DNA of 64,000 nucleotides from Microbacterium sp. Au-Mic1 (GTDB taxonomy: Bacteria; Actinomycetota; Actinomycetes; Actinomycetales; Microbacteriaceae), in NCBI RefSeq assembly GCF_021341785.1, contig NZ_JAJTTF010000002.1, positions 248,001 to 312,000 of the forward strand, read 5' to 3'. Of this stretch, positions 1-7,933 are shown one piece after another. The position numbers were made by a program, and so were the translations under genes. The notes under the pieces are model-generated. The model had not been told where the DNA came from and did not search any database. It was given only the letters and a program-made list of their open reading frames with translations. Within the stretch, counting starts at the first letter, position 1. The number at the start of each line of letters is the position of its first letter.

Positions 1-489
1 GGCGGCACGGTCGAGGACGTCATGTCGCTCACGCGTGAGGTCGGCTTCGGCCCCGAGGTGAAGCGTCGCATCATCCTCGGCACCTACGCGCTGTCGGCCG
101 GCTACTACGACGCCTACTACGGCAGCGCGCAGAAGGTGCGCACGCTCATCCAGCGCGACTTCGACGCGGCGTTCGCGCAGGTCGATGTCATCGCGACGCC
201 GTCCGCGCCGACCACGGCGTTCAAGCTCGGCGAGAAGATCGACGACCCGCTGCAGATGTACCTCAACGACCTCACCACGATCCCGGCGAACCTCGCCGGC
301 GTGCCCGGGATCTCGATCCCCTCGGGCCTGGCGGAGGAGGACGGTCTGCCCGTCGGCATCCAGTTCCTCGCACCCGCCCGCGAGGACGCCCGCCTGTACC
401 GGGTCGGCGCCGCGCTGGAGGCACTGCTCGTCGACGCGTGGGGCGGGCCGCTGCTCGACCGCGCACCCGTTCTGGGAGGAACCCGCTGA
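1..489 (+). CDS. gatA: Glutamyl-tRNA(Gln) amidotransferase subunit A, C-terminal part (5' end outside window)
   Basis: The reading frame is open from the first base, so only the last 162 residues are present. This is the amidase subunit of GatCAB, which releases ammonia from glutamine for transamidation of Glu-tRNA(Gln) and, in many bacteria, Asp-tRNA(Asn). The visible part shows the amidase-signature C-terminal pattern: [14 protein letters not shown], a conserved [14 protein letters not shown] segment, and a [13 protein letters not shown] segment followed by [10 protein letters not shown]. The catalytic Ser-cisSer-Lys triad lies upstream of the window. The stop codon shares a base with the gatB start (TGATG), so the two are translationally coupled. 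Confidence 0.96.
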   Translation, partial: GGTVEDVMSLTREVGFGPEVKRRIILGTYALSAGYYDAYYGSAQKVRTLIQRDFDAAFAQVDVIATPSAPTTAFKLGEKIDDPLQMYLNDLTTIPANLAGVPGISIPSGLAEEDGLPVGIQFLAPAREDARLYRVGAALEALLVDAWGGPLLDRAPVLGGTR

Positions 490-2003
490 TGGCCGCCGTG
501 AAGCTCATGGACTTCGACAAGGCGCTCGAGCTGTTCGAGCCGGTGCTCGGCTTCGAGGTGCACGTCGAGCTGAACACCGAGACCAAGATGTTCTCCGACG
601 CCCCGAACCCGGCGAACGAGCGCAACCACGATGCCGCGCCGAACACGCTCATCGCGCCCGTGGATCTGGGCCTTCCCGGGTCCCTCCCGGTCGTGAACGA
701 GACGGCCGTGCGCTCCTCGATCAGCCTGGGCCTCGCGCTCGGCTGCTCGATCGCGGAGTCCTGCCGGTTCGCCCGGAAGAACTACTTCTACCCCGACCTC
801 GGCAAGAACTACCAGATCTCGCAGTACGACGAGCCGATCGCGTTCGAGGGATCCGTCGAGGTCGAGCTCGAAGACGGCACGCTCGTGACGATCCCGATCG
901 AGCGCGCCCACATGGAGGAGGACGCCGGCAAGCTCACGCACATGGGCGGTGCGACGGGTCGCATCCAGGGCGCCGAGTACTCGCTCGTGGACTACAACCG
1001 CGCCGGTGTACCGCTCGTCGAGATCGTCACCAAGCCGATCTTCGGCGCGGAGCACCGCGCCCCTGAGATCGCGAAGGCGTATGTGGCGACGATCCGCGAC
1101 ATCGTGCGTGGACTCGGCATCTCCGAGGCGCGCCTGGAGCGCGGAAACCTGCGCTGCGACGCGAACGTCTCCCTGCGCCCCCGCGGCCAGGAGAAGCTCG
1201 GCACCCGCACCGAGACGAAGAACGTGAACTCGATGCGCTCAGTGGAGCGTGCCGTCCGCTACGAGATCCAGCGCCAGGCGGCGATCCTCGCCGACGGCGG
1301 CACGATCACGCAGGAGACGCGGCACTGGCACGAGGACACCGGCACCACCTCGCCGGGCCGTCCGAAGTCGGATGCGGATGACTACCGGTACTTCCCGGAG
1401 CCCGACCTGCTTCCCGTGCGCCCGGCCGGGGAACTGGTCGAGGAGCTTCGTGCGGCGCTGCCCGAGCAGCCGGTCGCACGCCGCCGCCGGCTCAAGTCCG
1501 CCTGGGGCTTCGGCGACATCGAGTTCCAGGGTGTGGTGAACGCAGGCCTGCTCGATGAGGTCGAGGCGACCATCGTGGCGGGCACGACCGCAGACGCTGC
1601 GCGGAAATGGTGGACCGGCGAGATCAGCCGCATCGCGAACGAGCGCGAGGTCGACGCGGCATCGCTCATCGACCCGGCGTCCGTCGCCGCGCTTCAGCAG
1701 CTCGTGGACGCGGGCACGCTGACGGACAAGCTCGCGCGCCAGGTGCTCGAGGGAGTCATCGCCGGCGAGGGTACTCCGCAGCAGGTCGTCGACGCGCGCG
1801 GGCTCGCCGTCGTCTCCGATGACGGTGCGCTCATCGCGGCGATCGACGAGGCCCTCGCCGCGCAGCCCGACGTGCTGGCGAAGATCAAGGACGGCAAGGT
1901 CCAGGCCGCCGGTGCGGTGATCGGCGCCGTCATGAAGGCCATGAAGGGTCAGGCCGACGCCGCGCGCGTCCGCGAGCTCATCCTGGAGCGCGCCGCGCAG
2001 TAG
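489..2003 (+). CDS. gatB: Aspartyl/glutamyl-tRNA amidotransferase subunit B
   Basis: 504 residues, normal for GatB, the subunit that binds the misacylated tRNA and phosphorylates its side chain before amidation. The N-terminal [17 protein letters not shown] is the family hallmark, followed by the [16 protein letters not shown] signature around residue 100 and by [19 protein letters not shown] and [12 protein letters not shown] segments. The last ~150 residues match the GatB/YqeY tRNA-binding domain. I chose the ATG at 489, which overlaps the gatA stop; a longer frame reaches 438 but adds only residues encoded inside gatA. A strong hairpin directly follows the gene. Confidence 0.97.
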   Translation: MAAVKLMDFDKALELFEPVLGFEVHVELNTETKMFSDAPNPANERNHDAAPNTLIAPVDLGLPGSLPVVNETAVRSSISLGLALGCSIAESCRFARKNYFYPDLGKNYQISQYDEPIAFEGSVEVELEDGTLVTIPIERAHMEEDAGKLTHMGGATGRIQGAEYSLVDYNRAGVPLVEIVTKPIFGAEHRAPEIAKAYVATIRDIVRGLGISEARLERGNLRCDANVSLRPRGQEKLGTRTETKNVNSMRSVERAVRYEIQRQAAILADGGTITQETRHWHEDTGTTSPGRPKSDADDYRYFPEPDLLPVRPAGELVEELRAALPEQPVARRRRLKSAWGFGDIEFQGVVNAGLLDEVEATIVAGTTADAARKWWTGEISRIANEREVDAASLIDPASVAALQQLVDAGTLTDKLARQVLEGVIAGEGTPQQVVDARGLAVVSDDGALIAAIDEALAAQPDVLAKIKDGKVQAAGAVIGAVMKAMKGQADAARVRELILERAAQ

Positions 2004-2027
2004 CGTAGCGACGACTCGCTCCTCGCG

Positions 2028-2068
2028 CGTTCAAGGGCGCCGCACTCAGAGTGCGGCGCCCTTGAACG
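2028..2068. terminator. Bidirectional hairpin between gatB and a TetR gene
   Basis: A perfect 18-bp inverted repeat (2028-2045 with 2051-2068) around a 5-nt loop. It lies 24 nt after the gatB stop and its right arm runs into the last codons of the convergent TetR gene. It has no long T tract, as is common in GC-rich actinobacteria. Confidence 0.85.
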
Positions 2069-2663
2069 TCGCCTGAAGGCCCGCGGCGAGCACGCGGGCG
2101 ATCGCCCGCAGGCTGGCCGGCTCGTGCAGCCGGCGCCGCTGCTCCTCCGAGCTCTCGCCCGAGACGGCCTCCAGGGGCCGAGCGGTGATCGTCGCCGACC
2201 AGGCATCGGCGGCGGCACGGACGGCGCCTCGATCCGTTCCGGCGGGCAGGCAGGCCGTCAGAGCGCGTTCGACCGTGTCGTGCAGCGCGCGGCGGTAACG
2301 GGCGAGCGCGTTCGCGACCTCGGGGCGCACGTGGGATTCGTGCCAGAGGATCTCGCGCAGCACGTCCGATGCCTCCCTGTCGTGCAGAACACGCTCGCCC
2401 ACGTTCATGAGCGTCTGCACCGGGTCTCCGCGGACGGCGAGCGGATCCGCGTCGAGGGCGGCGGTGCCGAGACGCTCCTCGATGAGCGCCGCGAGGATGT
2501 CGGGTTTCGCCGGGAAGTAGTAGAAGAGCAGTCCCTTGGGCACCGCGGCGGCGTGCGCGATCCGTGCCGTCGATGTGCCGTCGAAGCCGTGGCGGGCGAA
2601 CAGGGACTCAGCGGCGTCGAGGATCCGCGTACGCGCGTCGCCGGAATCGGCGTTCTCGGTCAC
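2046..2663 (-). CDS. TetR/AcrR family transcriptional regulator
   Basis: 205 residues. Residues ~10-56 form a typical TetR helix-turn-helix: RTRILDAAESLFARHGFDGT, then IAHAAAVPKGLLFYYFPAK. The C-terminal ligand-binding half is not recognisable to a subfamily. The start is a GTG at 2663 with GAGGAG about 8 nt upstream. It lies 68 nt downstream of the SPW-repeat membrane protein on the same strand, so the two probably form one transcript. A TTGACC-n4-GGTCAA palindrome ahead of that gene (3171-3186) resembles many TetR operators and is the likely target (inference). Confidence 0.9.
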   Translation of the reverse strand: MTENADSGDARTRILDAAESLFARHGFDGTSTARIAHAAAVPKGLLFYYFPAKPDILAALIEERLGTAALDADPLAVRGDPVQTLMNVGERVLHDREASDVLREILWHESHVRPEVANALARYRRALHDTVERALTACLPAGTDRGAVRAAADAWSATITARPLEAVSGESSEEQRRRLHEPASLRAIARVLAAGLQATFKGAAL

Positions 2664-2730
2664 GGCGTCTCCTCACGACGGTGCGGGAGCGGGATCTCCC
2701 CGCGTCCCGCACCCTGTGCGACCCTGCGGG

Positions 2731-3105
2731 TCACGCGTGAGCCGCCGTGGGGCCGCCGTGCGACGCGCGGTGAGCCTTCTCGGCGGGCACGAGGGCCCAG
2801 AGTCCTGCGGCGGCACAGACGGCTCCGCAGATCCACGAGGTCCACGCGGCCCCCGCATCTCCGGCATAGGAACCGATCCATGGGGAGATGAAGAGCAGCG
2901 CGCCGATCGCGGCGAGGATCCACTCCATCGACACGAGACCGGGAGCTGCGAGGCTCCATACCCCGGCAGCGATCATCAGAGCGCCCAGAACGATCATCAT
3001 GGTCATCGACATGCCCATGCCGGGCGTCATCATGATGCCCGCCACGACCGCGACCAGTCCGGCGGCGACGGCCACCCAGTCCTGCCAGCGTGTCCACTTC
3101 TTCAT
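2731..3105 (-). CDS. SPW-repeat membrane protein
   Basis: 124 residues, with about four hydrophobic helices. It carries the Trp-rich pattern of SPW-repeat proteins: WQDWVAVAAGLVAV early and an ISPWIGSYAGDAGAAW motif around residues 75-90. No enzymatic function is known for the family. The frame extends to 3258, but an AAGGAGG Shine-Dalgarno at the correct distance (9 nt) selects the ATG at 3105; the in-frame ATG at 3114 abuts that sequence directly. It is probably co-transcribed with the downstream TetR gene, which may control it. Confidence 0.82.
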   Translation of the reverse strand: MKKWTRWQDWVAVAAGLVAVVAGIMMTPGMGMSMTMMIVLGALMIAAGVWSLAAPGLVSMEWILAAIGALLFISPWIGSYAGDAGAAWTSWICGAVCAAAGLWALVPAEKAHRASHGGPTAAHA

Positions 3106-3155
3106 AGAACTCATCCTCCTTGCAGTCAGATGGCTCCCGAATGGGGGTCGCCACG

Positions 3156-3186
3156 ATTCTACCGCGCTGATTGACCGACCGGTCAA
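3156..3186 (-). promoter_or_regulatory. TetR-type operator overlapping the SPW promoter
   Basis: TTGACCGACCGGTCAA at 3171-3186 has arms TTGACC/GGTCAA around 4 nt, a layout common for TetR-family sites. On the minus strand TTGACC (3186-3181) is a good -35, with TAGAAT at 3161-3156 as -10 (19-nt spacer), so a repressor here would occlude the promoter of the SPW-TetR pair. The same site lies about 45 nt before the divergent dinB start. Binding by the neighbouring TetR is inferred. Confidence 0.6.
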
Positions 3187-3229
3187 AGTGGGGGAATCCG
3201 ATGTCGGCGGCCTCCGCGAGAATGGATCC

Positions 3230-4483
3230 ATGGGACGAGGTGACGGATCGGGACGCATCGTCTCGGCGCCCGGCGCCGACGACAGCGGGACGGCGATCCT
3301 GCACGTCGATATGGACGCGTTCTACGCCGCTGTCGAGGTCCTGCACGATCCATCGCTGCGCGGGCTCCCGCTGATCATCGGCGCTCCCGACGGTCGCTCC
3401 GTGGTCTCCAGCGCCTCCTACGAGGCGCGTCGCTACGGCGTGCGCTCGGCGATGCCGGTCTCGCAGGCGATCCGACTGTGCCCGACCGCGCGGATCGTGC
3501 CGCCGGACTTCACCAGGTACCGTGACGTCTCGCAGCAGGTCATGACGATCTTCGAGCAGGTCACGCCGCTCGTCGAACCGCTCTCCATCGACGAGGCCTT
3601 CCTCGACGTACGCGGCGTGCGGCGGCTCTGGGGGAGCCCCGGGCGGATCGGCGCGATGATCCGCCACCGGGTGCAGGACGAGGTCGGCATCAGCTGCAGC
3701 GTGGGGGTCGCCGCGACCAAGCACGTCGCCAAGATGGCGTCGACCATGGCCAAGCCCGACGGCCTGCTCATCGTCGCCGCCGCCGAGACGCTCGACTTCC
3801 TCGCCACCAAGCCCGTGCGCGCGATGTGGGGGGTGGGGCCGAAGACGGCGGAATCGCTGGAGTCGCGCGGCATCCGGCTGATCCGCGACATCCGGGTCAC
3901 GCCCGCCTCGGCGCTCGAGCGGGCGGTCGGACCCGCCCTCGCGCACCGCCTGCGGGAGCTCGCGGAGGGACGGGACCCGCGGGCCATCGAGACGAACCGC
4001 GTCGAGAAGAGCGTCGGGCACGAGGAGACGTTTGACATCGACGTCTCCGATCGTGAGGCGCTGCGATCCGAACTGCTGCGGCTGGCCGACCGTGTCGCCG
4101 CGCGGCTGCGCAGGGCGGGCTGGGAGGCCGGCACGGTCGCGATCAAGGTCCGCTTCTCGGACTTCACCACGGTGAGCCGCTCGCAGACCCTTCCTGAGCC
4201 GACCTCGGTCGGCCAGCGCATCGGCGAGGTGGCGCGCACGCTGTTCGAGGCGATCGACCGGCGCGATCCGGTGCGGCTGGTTGGAGTGCGCGCGGAGCGC
4301 CTCACCGATGCCGGCGGGGCGCTCGGCCTGTGGGACGACGACGCGGAGTGGCGTCGGGTGGAGGACGCGCTCGACAGCGCGCAGGCGAAGTTCGGATCCG
4401 GGATGGTCACGCGCGCCCGCCATCTCGGCGCACGGGCCGGACGAGGGGCGGCGCCGCATCCGCGCGCGCACGGGCTGGACTGA
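3230..4483 (+). CDS. dinB: DNA polymerase IV (Y-family translesion polymerase)
   Basis: 417 residues. It shows the Y-family palm motifs: ILHVDMDAFYAAVEV with metal ligand D27 (D29 nearby), YEARRYGVRSAMP around 65-76, and SIDEAFLDV with D121/E122. A helix-hairpin-helix/thumb part (VGPKTAESLESRGI) and a C-terminal little-finger domain follow. The ATG at 3230 gives a normal N-terminus; the frame is open to 2888 but that region is intergenic. A GAGAAT box ends 6 nt before this ATG and no Shine-Dalgarno is present, so the message may be leaderless. The C-terminus shows no clear beta-clamp peptide that I can be sure of. Confidence 0.95.
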   Translation: MGRGDGSGRIVSAPGADDSGTAILHVDMDAFYAAVEVLHDPSLRGLPLIIGAPDGRSVVSSASYEARRYGVRSAMPVSQAIRLCPTARIVPPDFTRYRDVSQQVMTIFEQVTPLVEPLSIDEAFLDVRGVRRLWGSPGRIGAMIRHRVQDEVGISCSVGVAATKHVAKMASTMAKPDGLLIVAAAETLDFLATKPVRAMWGVGPKTAESLESRGIRLIRDIRVTPASALERAVGPALAHRLRELAEGRDPRAIETNRVEKSVGHEETFDIDVSDREALRSELLRLADRVAARLRRAGWEAGTVAIKVRFSDFTTVSRSQTLPEPTSVGQRIGEVARTLFEAIDRRDPVRLVGVRAERLTDAGGALGLWDDDAEWRRVEDALDSAQAKFGSGMVTRARHLGARAGRGAAPHPRAHGLD

Positions 4484-4559
4484 TCCGGCGTGATGCCGGG
4501 GGCGACGTCCTGCGCGGCGGCCGGTGGTCGAGGTCGTCGGGGTGGACTAGCGTGGACGC

Positions 4560-4892
4560 ATGCCGCACATCGCACTCGAGCTTGGCAAGAACTCCGCGTC
4601 CTTCGGCGTCAAGAGCGCCTACGGCGAGACGCAGGAGGTGGACGGCGCTTCGTTCACCCCGGTCGCCCTGACCTTCTCCGCCTTCGGCGGAGGTTCCGGC
4701 GGTGCCGAGGGCACGGCCGAGGGCGAGGGCGGCGGTGGCGGCGGGATCGCGATCCCGCTCGGCGTGTACGTGCGGCGCGAGGAGGGGCTGCGGTTCGAGC
4801 CGAACCTCGTCTCCCTGCTGGCCGTGGCGGTGCCCTTCGTCTGGGTGGCCGGGCGCGCGATCTCCCGCATCATCCGTGCCCTCAAGAAGTGA
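4560..4892 (+). CDS. Small GerW/YtfJ-like protein with C-terminal membrane segment
   Basis: 110 residues. The middle is glycine-rich (GGGSGG, then GEGGGGGG at about 58-66) followed by IAIPLGVYVRREEGLRFEPN, a pattern resembling the GerW/YtfJ family (seen in sporulation proteins and in many non-sporulating actinobacteria). A hydrophobic helix covers residues ~82-100 and the end is basic (RIIRALKK). A TAGCGT box ends 6 nt before the ATG, suggesting leaderless translation. The downstream kinase-like gene overlaps its 3' end. Function is unknown; the family match is tentative. Confidence 0.75.
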   Translation: MPHIALELGKNSASFGVKSAYGETQEVDGASFTPVALTFSAFGGGSGGAEGTAEGEGGGGGGIAIPLGVYVRREEGLRFEPNLVSLLAVAVPFVWVAGRAISRIIRALKK

Positions 4893-5457
4893 CGATCCGG
4901 TCGCACTCGCGCTGAGCCAGGCGGTCTCCCGGATCGCTGACGCGGTGCGCGCCGTTCAGGCGTCGAATCCGGTGGTGCTCGTGGACGGACGCAGCGGCGC
5001 GGGGAAGTCCACCCTCGCCCGACTGCTCGCGGAGCACTGGCCGCTGCGCACGGATCCGCAGCTGATCGCGCTCGACTCGATCTATCCCGGCTGGGACGGC
5101 ATGGACGCCGGCGCCGAGCGGGCCTATGAGCAGATCCTGCGTCCGCATGGTCGTGATCTCGTCGGAACATGGCAGCGCTACGACTGGGAAGCCGGGGAGT
5201 ATGCGGAGAGCTACGCGGTCGATCCCTCGCGGGGGGTGATCCTGGAAGGCTGCGGAGCTCTCACTCCGCGAGCGGCCCGGATCGCCGACGTGCGCGTGTG
5301 GGTCGAGTCACCCGAGGTCAGTCGCAAGCGCCGCGCACTGGACCGCGACGGCGAGCTGTTCCGCCCGCACTGGGACCGCTGGGCGAAGCAGGAGGTCGCT
5401 CACATCCGCCGGGACGATCCGATCGGCTACGCCACACTGGTGGTCTCGATTCCGTAG
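4876..5457 (+). CDS. P-loop ATP-binding protein, nucleoside/uridine-kinase-like
   Basis: About 193 residues. A Walker A motif GRSGAGKSTLARLLAEHW lies at roughly 35-52, followed by a LIALDSIYPGWDGMD segment typical of uridine kinase/P-loop kinases. YDWEAGEYAESYAVDP, then VILEGCGALT, then RKRRALDRDGELFRPHWDRWAKQE (a lid-like arginine-rich region) complete the fold. Substrate unknown. The start is uncertain: no ATG exists near the N-terminus, and the GTG at 4876 overlaps the upstream gene by 17 nt. The frame continues further upstream, but there it lies inside the preceding gene. Confidence 0.8.
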   Translation: MPSRSDDPVALALSQAVSRIADAVRAVQASNPVVLVDGRSGAGKSTLARLLAEHWPLRTDPQLIALDSIYPGWDGMDAGAERAYEQILRPHGRDLVGTWQRYDWEAGEYAESYAVDPSRGVILEGCGALTPRAARIADVRVWVESPEVSRKRRALDRDGELFRPHWDRWAKQEVAHIRRDDPIGYATLVVSIP

Positions 5458-5461
5458 GTGG

Positions 5462-5935
5462 TCAGACCTCGTCGAGCTCGTCCGCGGCCTCCACCAGCAG
5501 GTCGAGCCGATAGCCCAGCCATTCGTATACGCCGAGCCGAGGATCCTCCGGGTCGGACGCGGGCTCGTCCTCGATCCCGAGCCGCGAGGCGATGACGAGA
5601 CGCAGGGCCGCGAGCGTGCGCAACCACGGGTCCACCTCGGGGGCGCTGATCACCAGCTCGTCCGGCAGGCCCGGCTTCTCGCCGAGAGATGCGAGACCGG
5701 CCTGCACCACACGGGCGTCGGCGGCGCGCCGGTCGAGCAGGTCGGCGCGGGTGGCATCCGCGAACTCCGCCGATGCATCGGCGTCCTCCGGGTACGCCGC
5801 GGGGGTGAGGCGGTTCAGGGCGGCGTCCTCGCCGACCCCGGTCTCTCGGAGCAGATCGAGGAACTGGGAGACGAGCTCCGTGAGGTTCTGGGCCTCGATC
5901 GACGGCATCGGCAGACGGATCCCGGATCCGGTCAT
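5462..5935 (-). CDS. DUF2017 family protein
   Basis: 157 residues, acidic. The protein resembles the actinobacterial DUF2017 family, found next to clpS: SIEAQNLTELVSQFLDLL near the N-terminus and GVYEWLGYRLDLLVEAADEL at the C-terminus. The molecular role is unknown; conserved linkage to the Clp adaptor suggests a part in proteolysis (inference). I chose the ATG at 5935, 5 nt after the clpS stop. The three genes GNAT-zincin, clpS and this one run as one tight leftward operon. Confidence 0.85.
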   Translation of the reverse strand: MTGSGIRLPMPSIEAQNLTELVSQFLDLLRETGVGEDAALNRLTPAAYPEDADASAEFADATRADLLDRRAADARVVQAGLASLGEKPGLPDELVISAPEVDPWLRTLAALRLVIASRLGIEDEPASDPEDPRLGVYEWLGYRLDLLVEAADELDEV

Positions 5936-5940
5936 CCCGC

Positions 5941-6237
5941 TCACTCTCCGGCCCGGCGCACGGTCGCCCACAGCCCGTAGTCGTGCATCGCCTGTGCGTG
6001 CACCTCCATGGTCTCGCGCGGGCCGACGGCCACCACGGCGTGACCCTCGTTGTGCACCGCGAGCATGAGGCGGGTCGCGCGATCCTTGGCATAGCCGAAG
6101 TACGTGCGGAATACCCGCACCACGTAGCTCATGAGGTTGACCGGATCATCCCAGACCACGAGCTCCCAGGGCACGGCAGGCGCGGCCCGGAGGTCGACCT
6201 GCTCGTCGAGGTCGGGGGTGAGGAGAGGAGCGCTCAT
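5941..6237 (-). CDS. clpS: ATP-dependent Clp protease adaptor ClpS
   Basis: 98 residues, the usual ClpS length. It binds N-degron substrates and delivers them to the ClpC/ClpA unfoldase. The core reads ELVVWDDPVNLMSYVVRVF, where the DDPVN motif and the following helix form the N-end pocket, then a conserved histidine-containing VHNEGHAVVAVG strand. Its ATG (6237) overlaps the upstream stop codon as ATGA, so translation is coupled to the GNAT-metallopeptidase gene. Confidence 0.95.
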   Translation of the reverse strand: MSAPLLTPDLDEQVDLRAAPAVPWELVVWDDPVNLMSYVVRVFRTYFGYAKDRATRLMLAVHNEGHAVVAVGPRETMEVHAQAMHDYGLWATVRRAGE

Positions 6238-7094
6238 GCCCACCCCAGCTCGTGCAGCTGCGCGTCGTCGATCCCGTAGTAGTGGGCGATCTCGTGCACG
6301 AGGGTGGTGTGCACCTCGTCGCGGAGCTCCTGCTCGTCGGCGCACTGCGCGAGGTGGGGCTCGCGGTAGACGATGATCCGGTCGGGAAGTTCGCCCATGC
6401 CGTAGTTGCCGCGCTCCGTGACAGCGAGGCCGTCATAGAGACCGAGCAGGTCGAGCGACCCGTCCTCCGGGCGGTCCTCGACGACGAAGACCAGGTTCTC
6501 GAGACCCTCGACCATCTCGTCCGGCAGACGATCCAGCTCATCCGCGACGAGTTCCTCGAAGGCCTCCGGATCCATCTCCATGCCACCGGCGAGATCGAAC
6601 GTCATGTGCACGCGTCGTCCCAGATCGTTCAGCCCGATCCGCTCCTCGGTGTCGAGGAGCGCGCGATAGAACGGATGGTCGGGCGAGTCCTCCTCCGTGA
6701 ATCCGAGCGACGCGTAGAACGGCGCGTTCCACGGCACATCGGCGAAGGTGCGCAGCGTGACCGCGCGATAGCCGCGGTCGGCCGCCTCGTCGAGAGCCGC
6801 CTCGACCAGCTCGCGTCCGTGGCCGCGGCGCGCGTGCGAGGGCAGCACGGAGAGCTGTTCGAGGTGCGCGTGTCCGTCTTCCTCGAGCACGTGCACGAAG
6901 CCCACCGGAGCCCCGTCCTCCTCCTCCGCGATGACGAGGACGAAGCCGGGCTCCGCAGCCCGTGCGGCGCCCGAGGGGGCGTCGCCCGTGAGCGCGGCGC
7001 CGAACAGGGGGGTGAAGACGGCGTCGGCCTCGTCCTCGATCCCAGCCAGCGTCGCGAGGTCGGCATCGGTCGCGGTGCGCACGAAGGAGGCCAT
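6234..7094 (-). CDS. GNAT acetyltransferase fused to a zincin-like metallopeptidase domain
   Basis: 286 residues with two domains in one uninterrupted frame. Residues ~1-165 are a GNAT N-acetyltransferase (LEQLSVLPSHARRGHGRELVEAAL is the acetyl-CoA-binding motif; WNAPFYASLGF follows). Residues ~172-286 match the small 'zincin-1' metallopeptidase family: MDPEAFEELVADELDRLP, RIIVYREPH and the HEIAH zinc motif at 267-271. The second domain begins with an in-frame ATG (6581) that could be an internal start, so two products are possible. A TAGCAT box ends 6 nt before the ATG at 7094, pointing to leaderless expression. Members of the metallopeptidase family are often stand-alone proteins of ~115 residues. 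Confidence 0.88.
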   Translation of the reverse strand: MASFVRTATDADLATLAGIEDEADAVFTPLFGAALTGDAPSGAARAAEPGFVLVIAEEEDGAPVGFVHVLEEDGHAHLEQLSVLPSHARRGHGRELVEAALDEAADRGYRAVTLRTFADVPWNAPFYASLGFTEEDSPDHPFYRALLDTEERIGLNDLGRRVHMTFDLAGGMEMDPEAFEELVADELDRLPDEMVEGLENLVFVVEDRPEDGSLDLLGLYDGLAVTERGNYGMGELPDRIIVYREPHLAQCADEQELRDEVHTTLVHEIAHYYGIDDAQLHELGWA

Positions 7095-7167
7095 GGTTCG
7101 ATGCTATCCGGCTTCCTGGAGCGGTCGGCCGCGACGGTGGAACTCGCGGATCCGCGCCGCGGAACCG

Positions 7168-7764
7168 TCAGTGCGCCGAGGGGGCGAGGCCGAGGCTGTG
7201 CAGCGCGACGCGCGCGTGTTCGGCGGCCGTCGCGGCATCAGGTGCGGGGATGAGGCCCAGCAGGCGCCGGCGGTGCGGCTCCCCGAGGAGCAGAGAGAAG
7301 AGCGCGGCGGCCGTGCCTGCGTCCGCACCGGGGACAAGCTCGGCCAGTGCGCGGATGTACGCCTCAGGGCCCTCGTCGTAGAACCTGCGGGCAAGTTCGG
7401 GAAAGGCTCGCGCCTCGACGACCATGAGCCGGTGCAGGCCGATCGCTTCGTCGGAGTGCAGGGCCTCGACGATCCGGATGGAGAGTTCCTCGAGGCTCTC
7501 GCCGTCCACGGGGTCGGGGACCGTGCGGTCGCGGAGGCGCTCGACGCTCGCGAGGAAGACGTCGGTGCGGTCGCCGAGGTGCGCATAGATCGTGCGCTTG
7601 GTCACTCGGGCCGCGGTCGCGATCTCATCGACCGACACCTGCGCGAGACCCCGCTCGGAGAACAGGCGGATCGCCGCGTCCAGCACGTCATCGAGCCGCT
7701 GCGCACGCTCGGCCATGGTCGGACGGCCGCGCTTGCGTGGCGCGGAGTCCTTCTCGGTGCTCAT
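7168..7764 (-). CDS. TetR/AcrR family regulator, divergent from the 2-oxoacid dehydrogenase operon
   Basis: 198 residues. An N-terminal basic arm (RKRGRPTMAERAQRL) precedes a TetR helix-turn-helix at ~22-68 (LDAAIRLFSERGLAQVS, then TAARVTKRTIYAHLGDR). The C-terminal half resembles AefR-like TetR_C domains. It is divergent from the E1alpha gene across a 169-nt gap containing a TATAAT box and an inverted repeat (7804-7826), so it most likely represses that operon and itself. The inducer is unknown. Confidence 0.9.
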   Translation of the reverse strand: MSTEKDSAPRKRGRPTMAERAQRLDDVLDAAIRLFSERGLAQVSVDEIATAARVTKRTIYAHLGDRTDVFLASVERLRDRTVPDPVDGESLEELSIRIVEALHSDEAIGLHRLMVVEARAFPELARRFYDEGPEAYIRALAELVPGADAGTAAALFSLLLGEPHRRRLLGLIPAPDAATAAEHARVALHSLGLAPSAH

Positions 7765-7800
7765 CGCGTTCCCTTCCCCGACCGTTCTGTGGCACCATTC

Positions 7801-7826
7801 TATAATGATACGAAGTGCGTTTCATT
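7801..7826. promoter_or_regulatory. TATAAT box overlapped by an inverted repeat, probable TetR operator
   Basis: TATAAT at 7801-7806 is a consensus -10, rare in this GC-rich DNA. Directly overlapping it is AATGATACG-n5-CGTTTCATT (7804-7812 with 7818-7826; 8 of 9 positions pair). It sits between the divergent TetR gene (ends its 5' side at 7764) and the E1alpha gene (7934). I did not find a convincing -35. Confidence 0.6.
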
Positions 7827-7933
7827 AACGAGTCGGGTCGGTCGATACGTGGCCAACGCCGACCGACTGCCCGCATCCGCAAGCCGTTCGCGCGTGTCGC
7901 GGATGCCGTATCTCCCGCACGAGAGGAGCTCCC

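Noticed and set aside
2660..4471. A 603-residue minus-strand frame over the dinB gene
   Set aside because: Antisense of DNA polymerase IV. The residues are Arg/Asp-rich low-complexity, typical of shadow frames.
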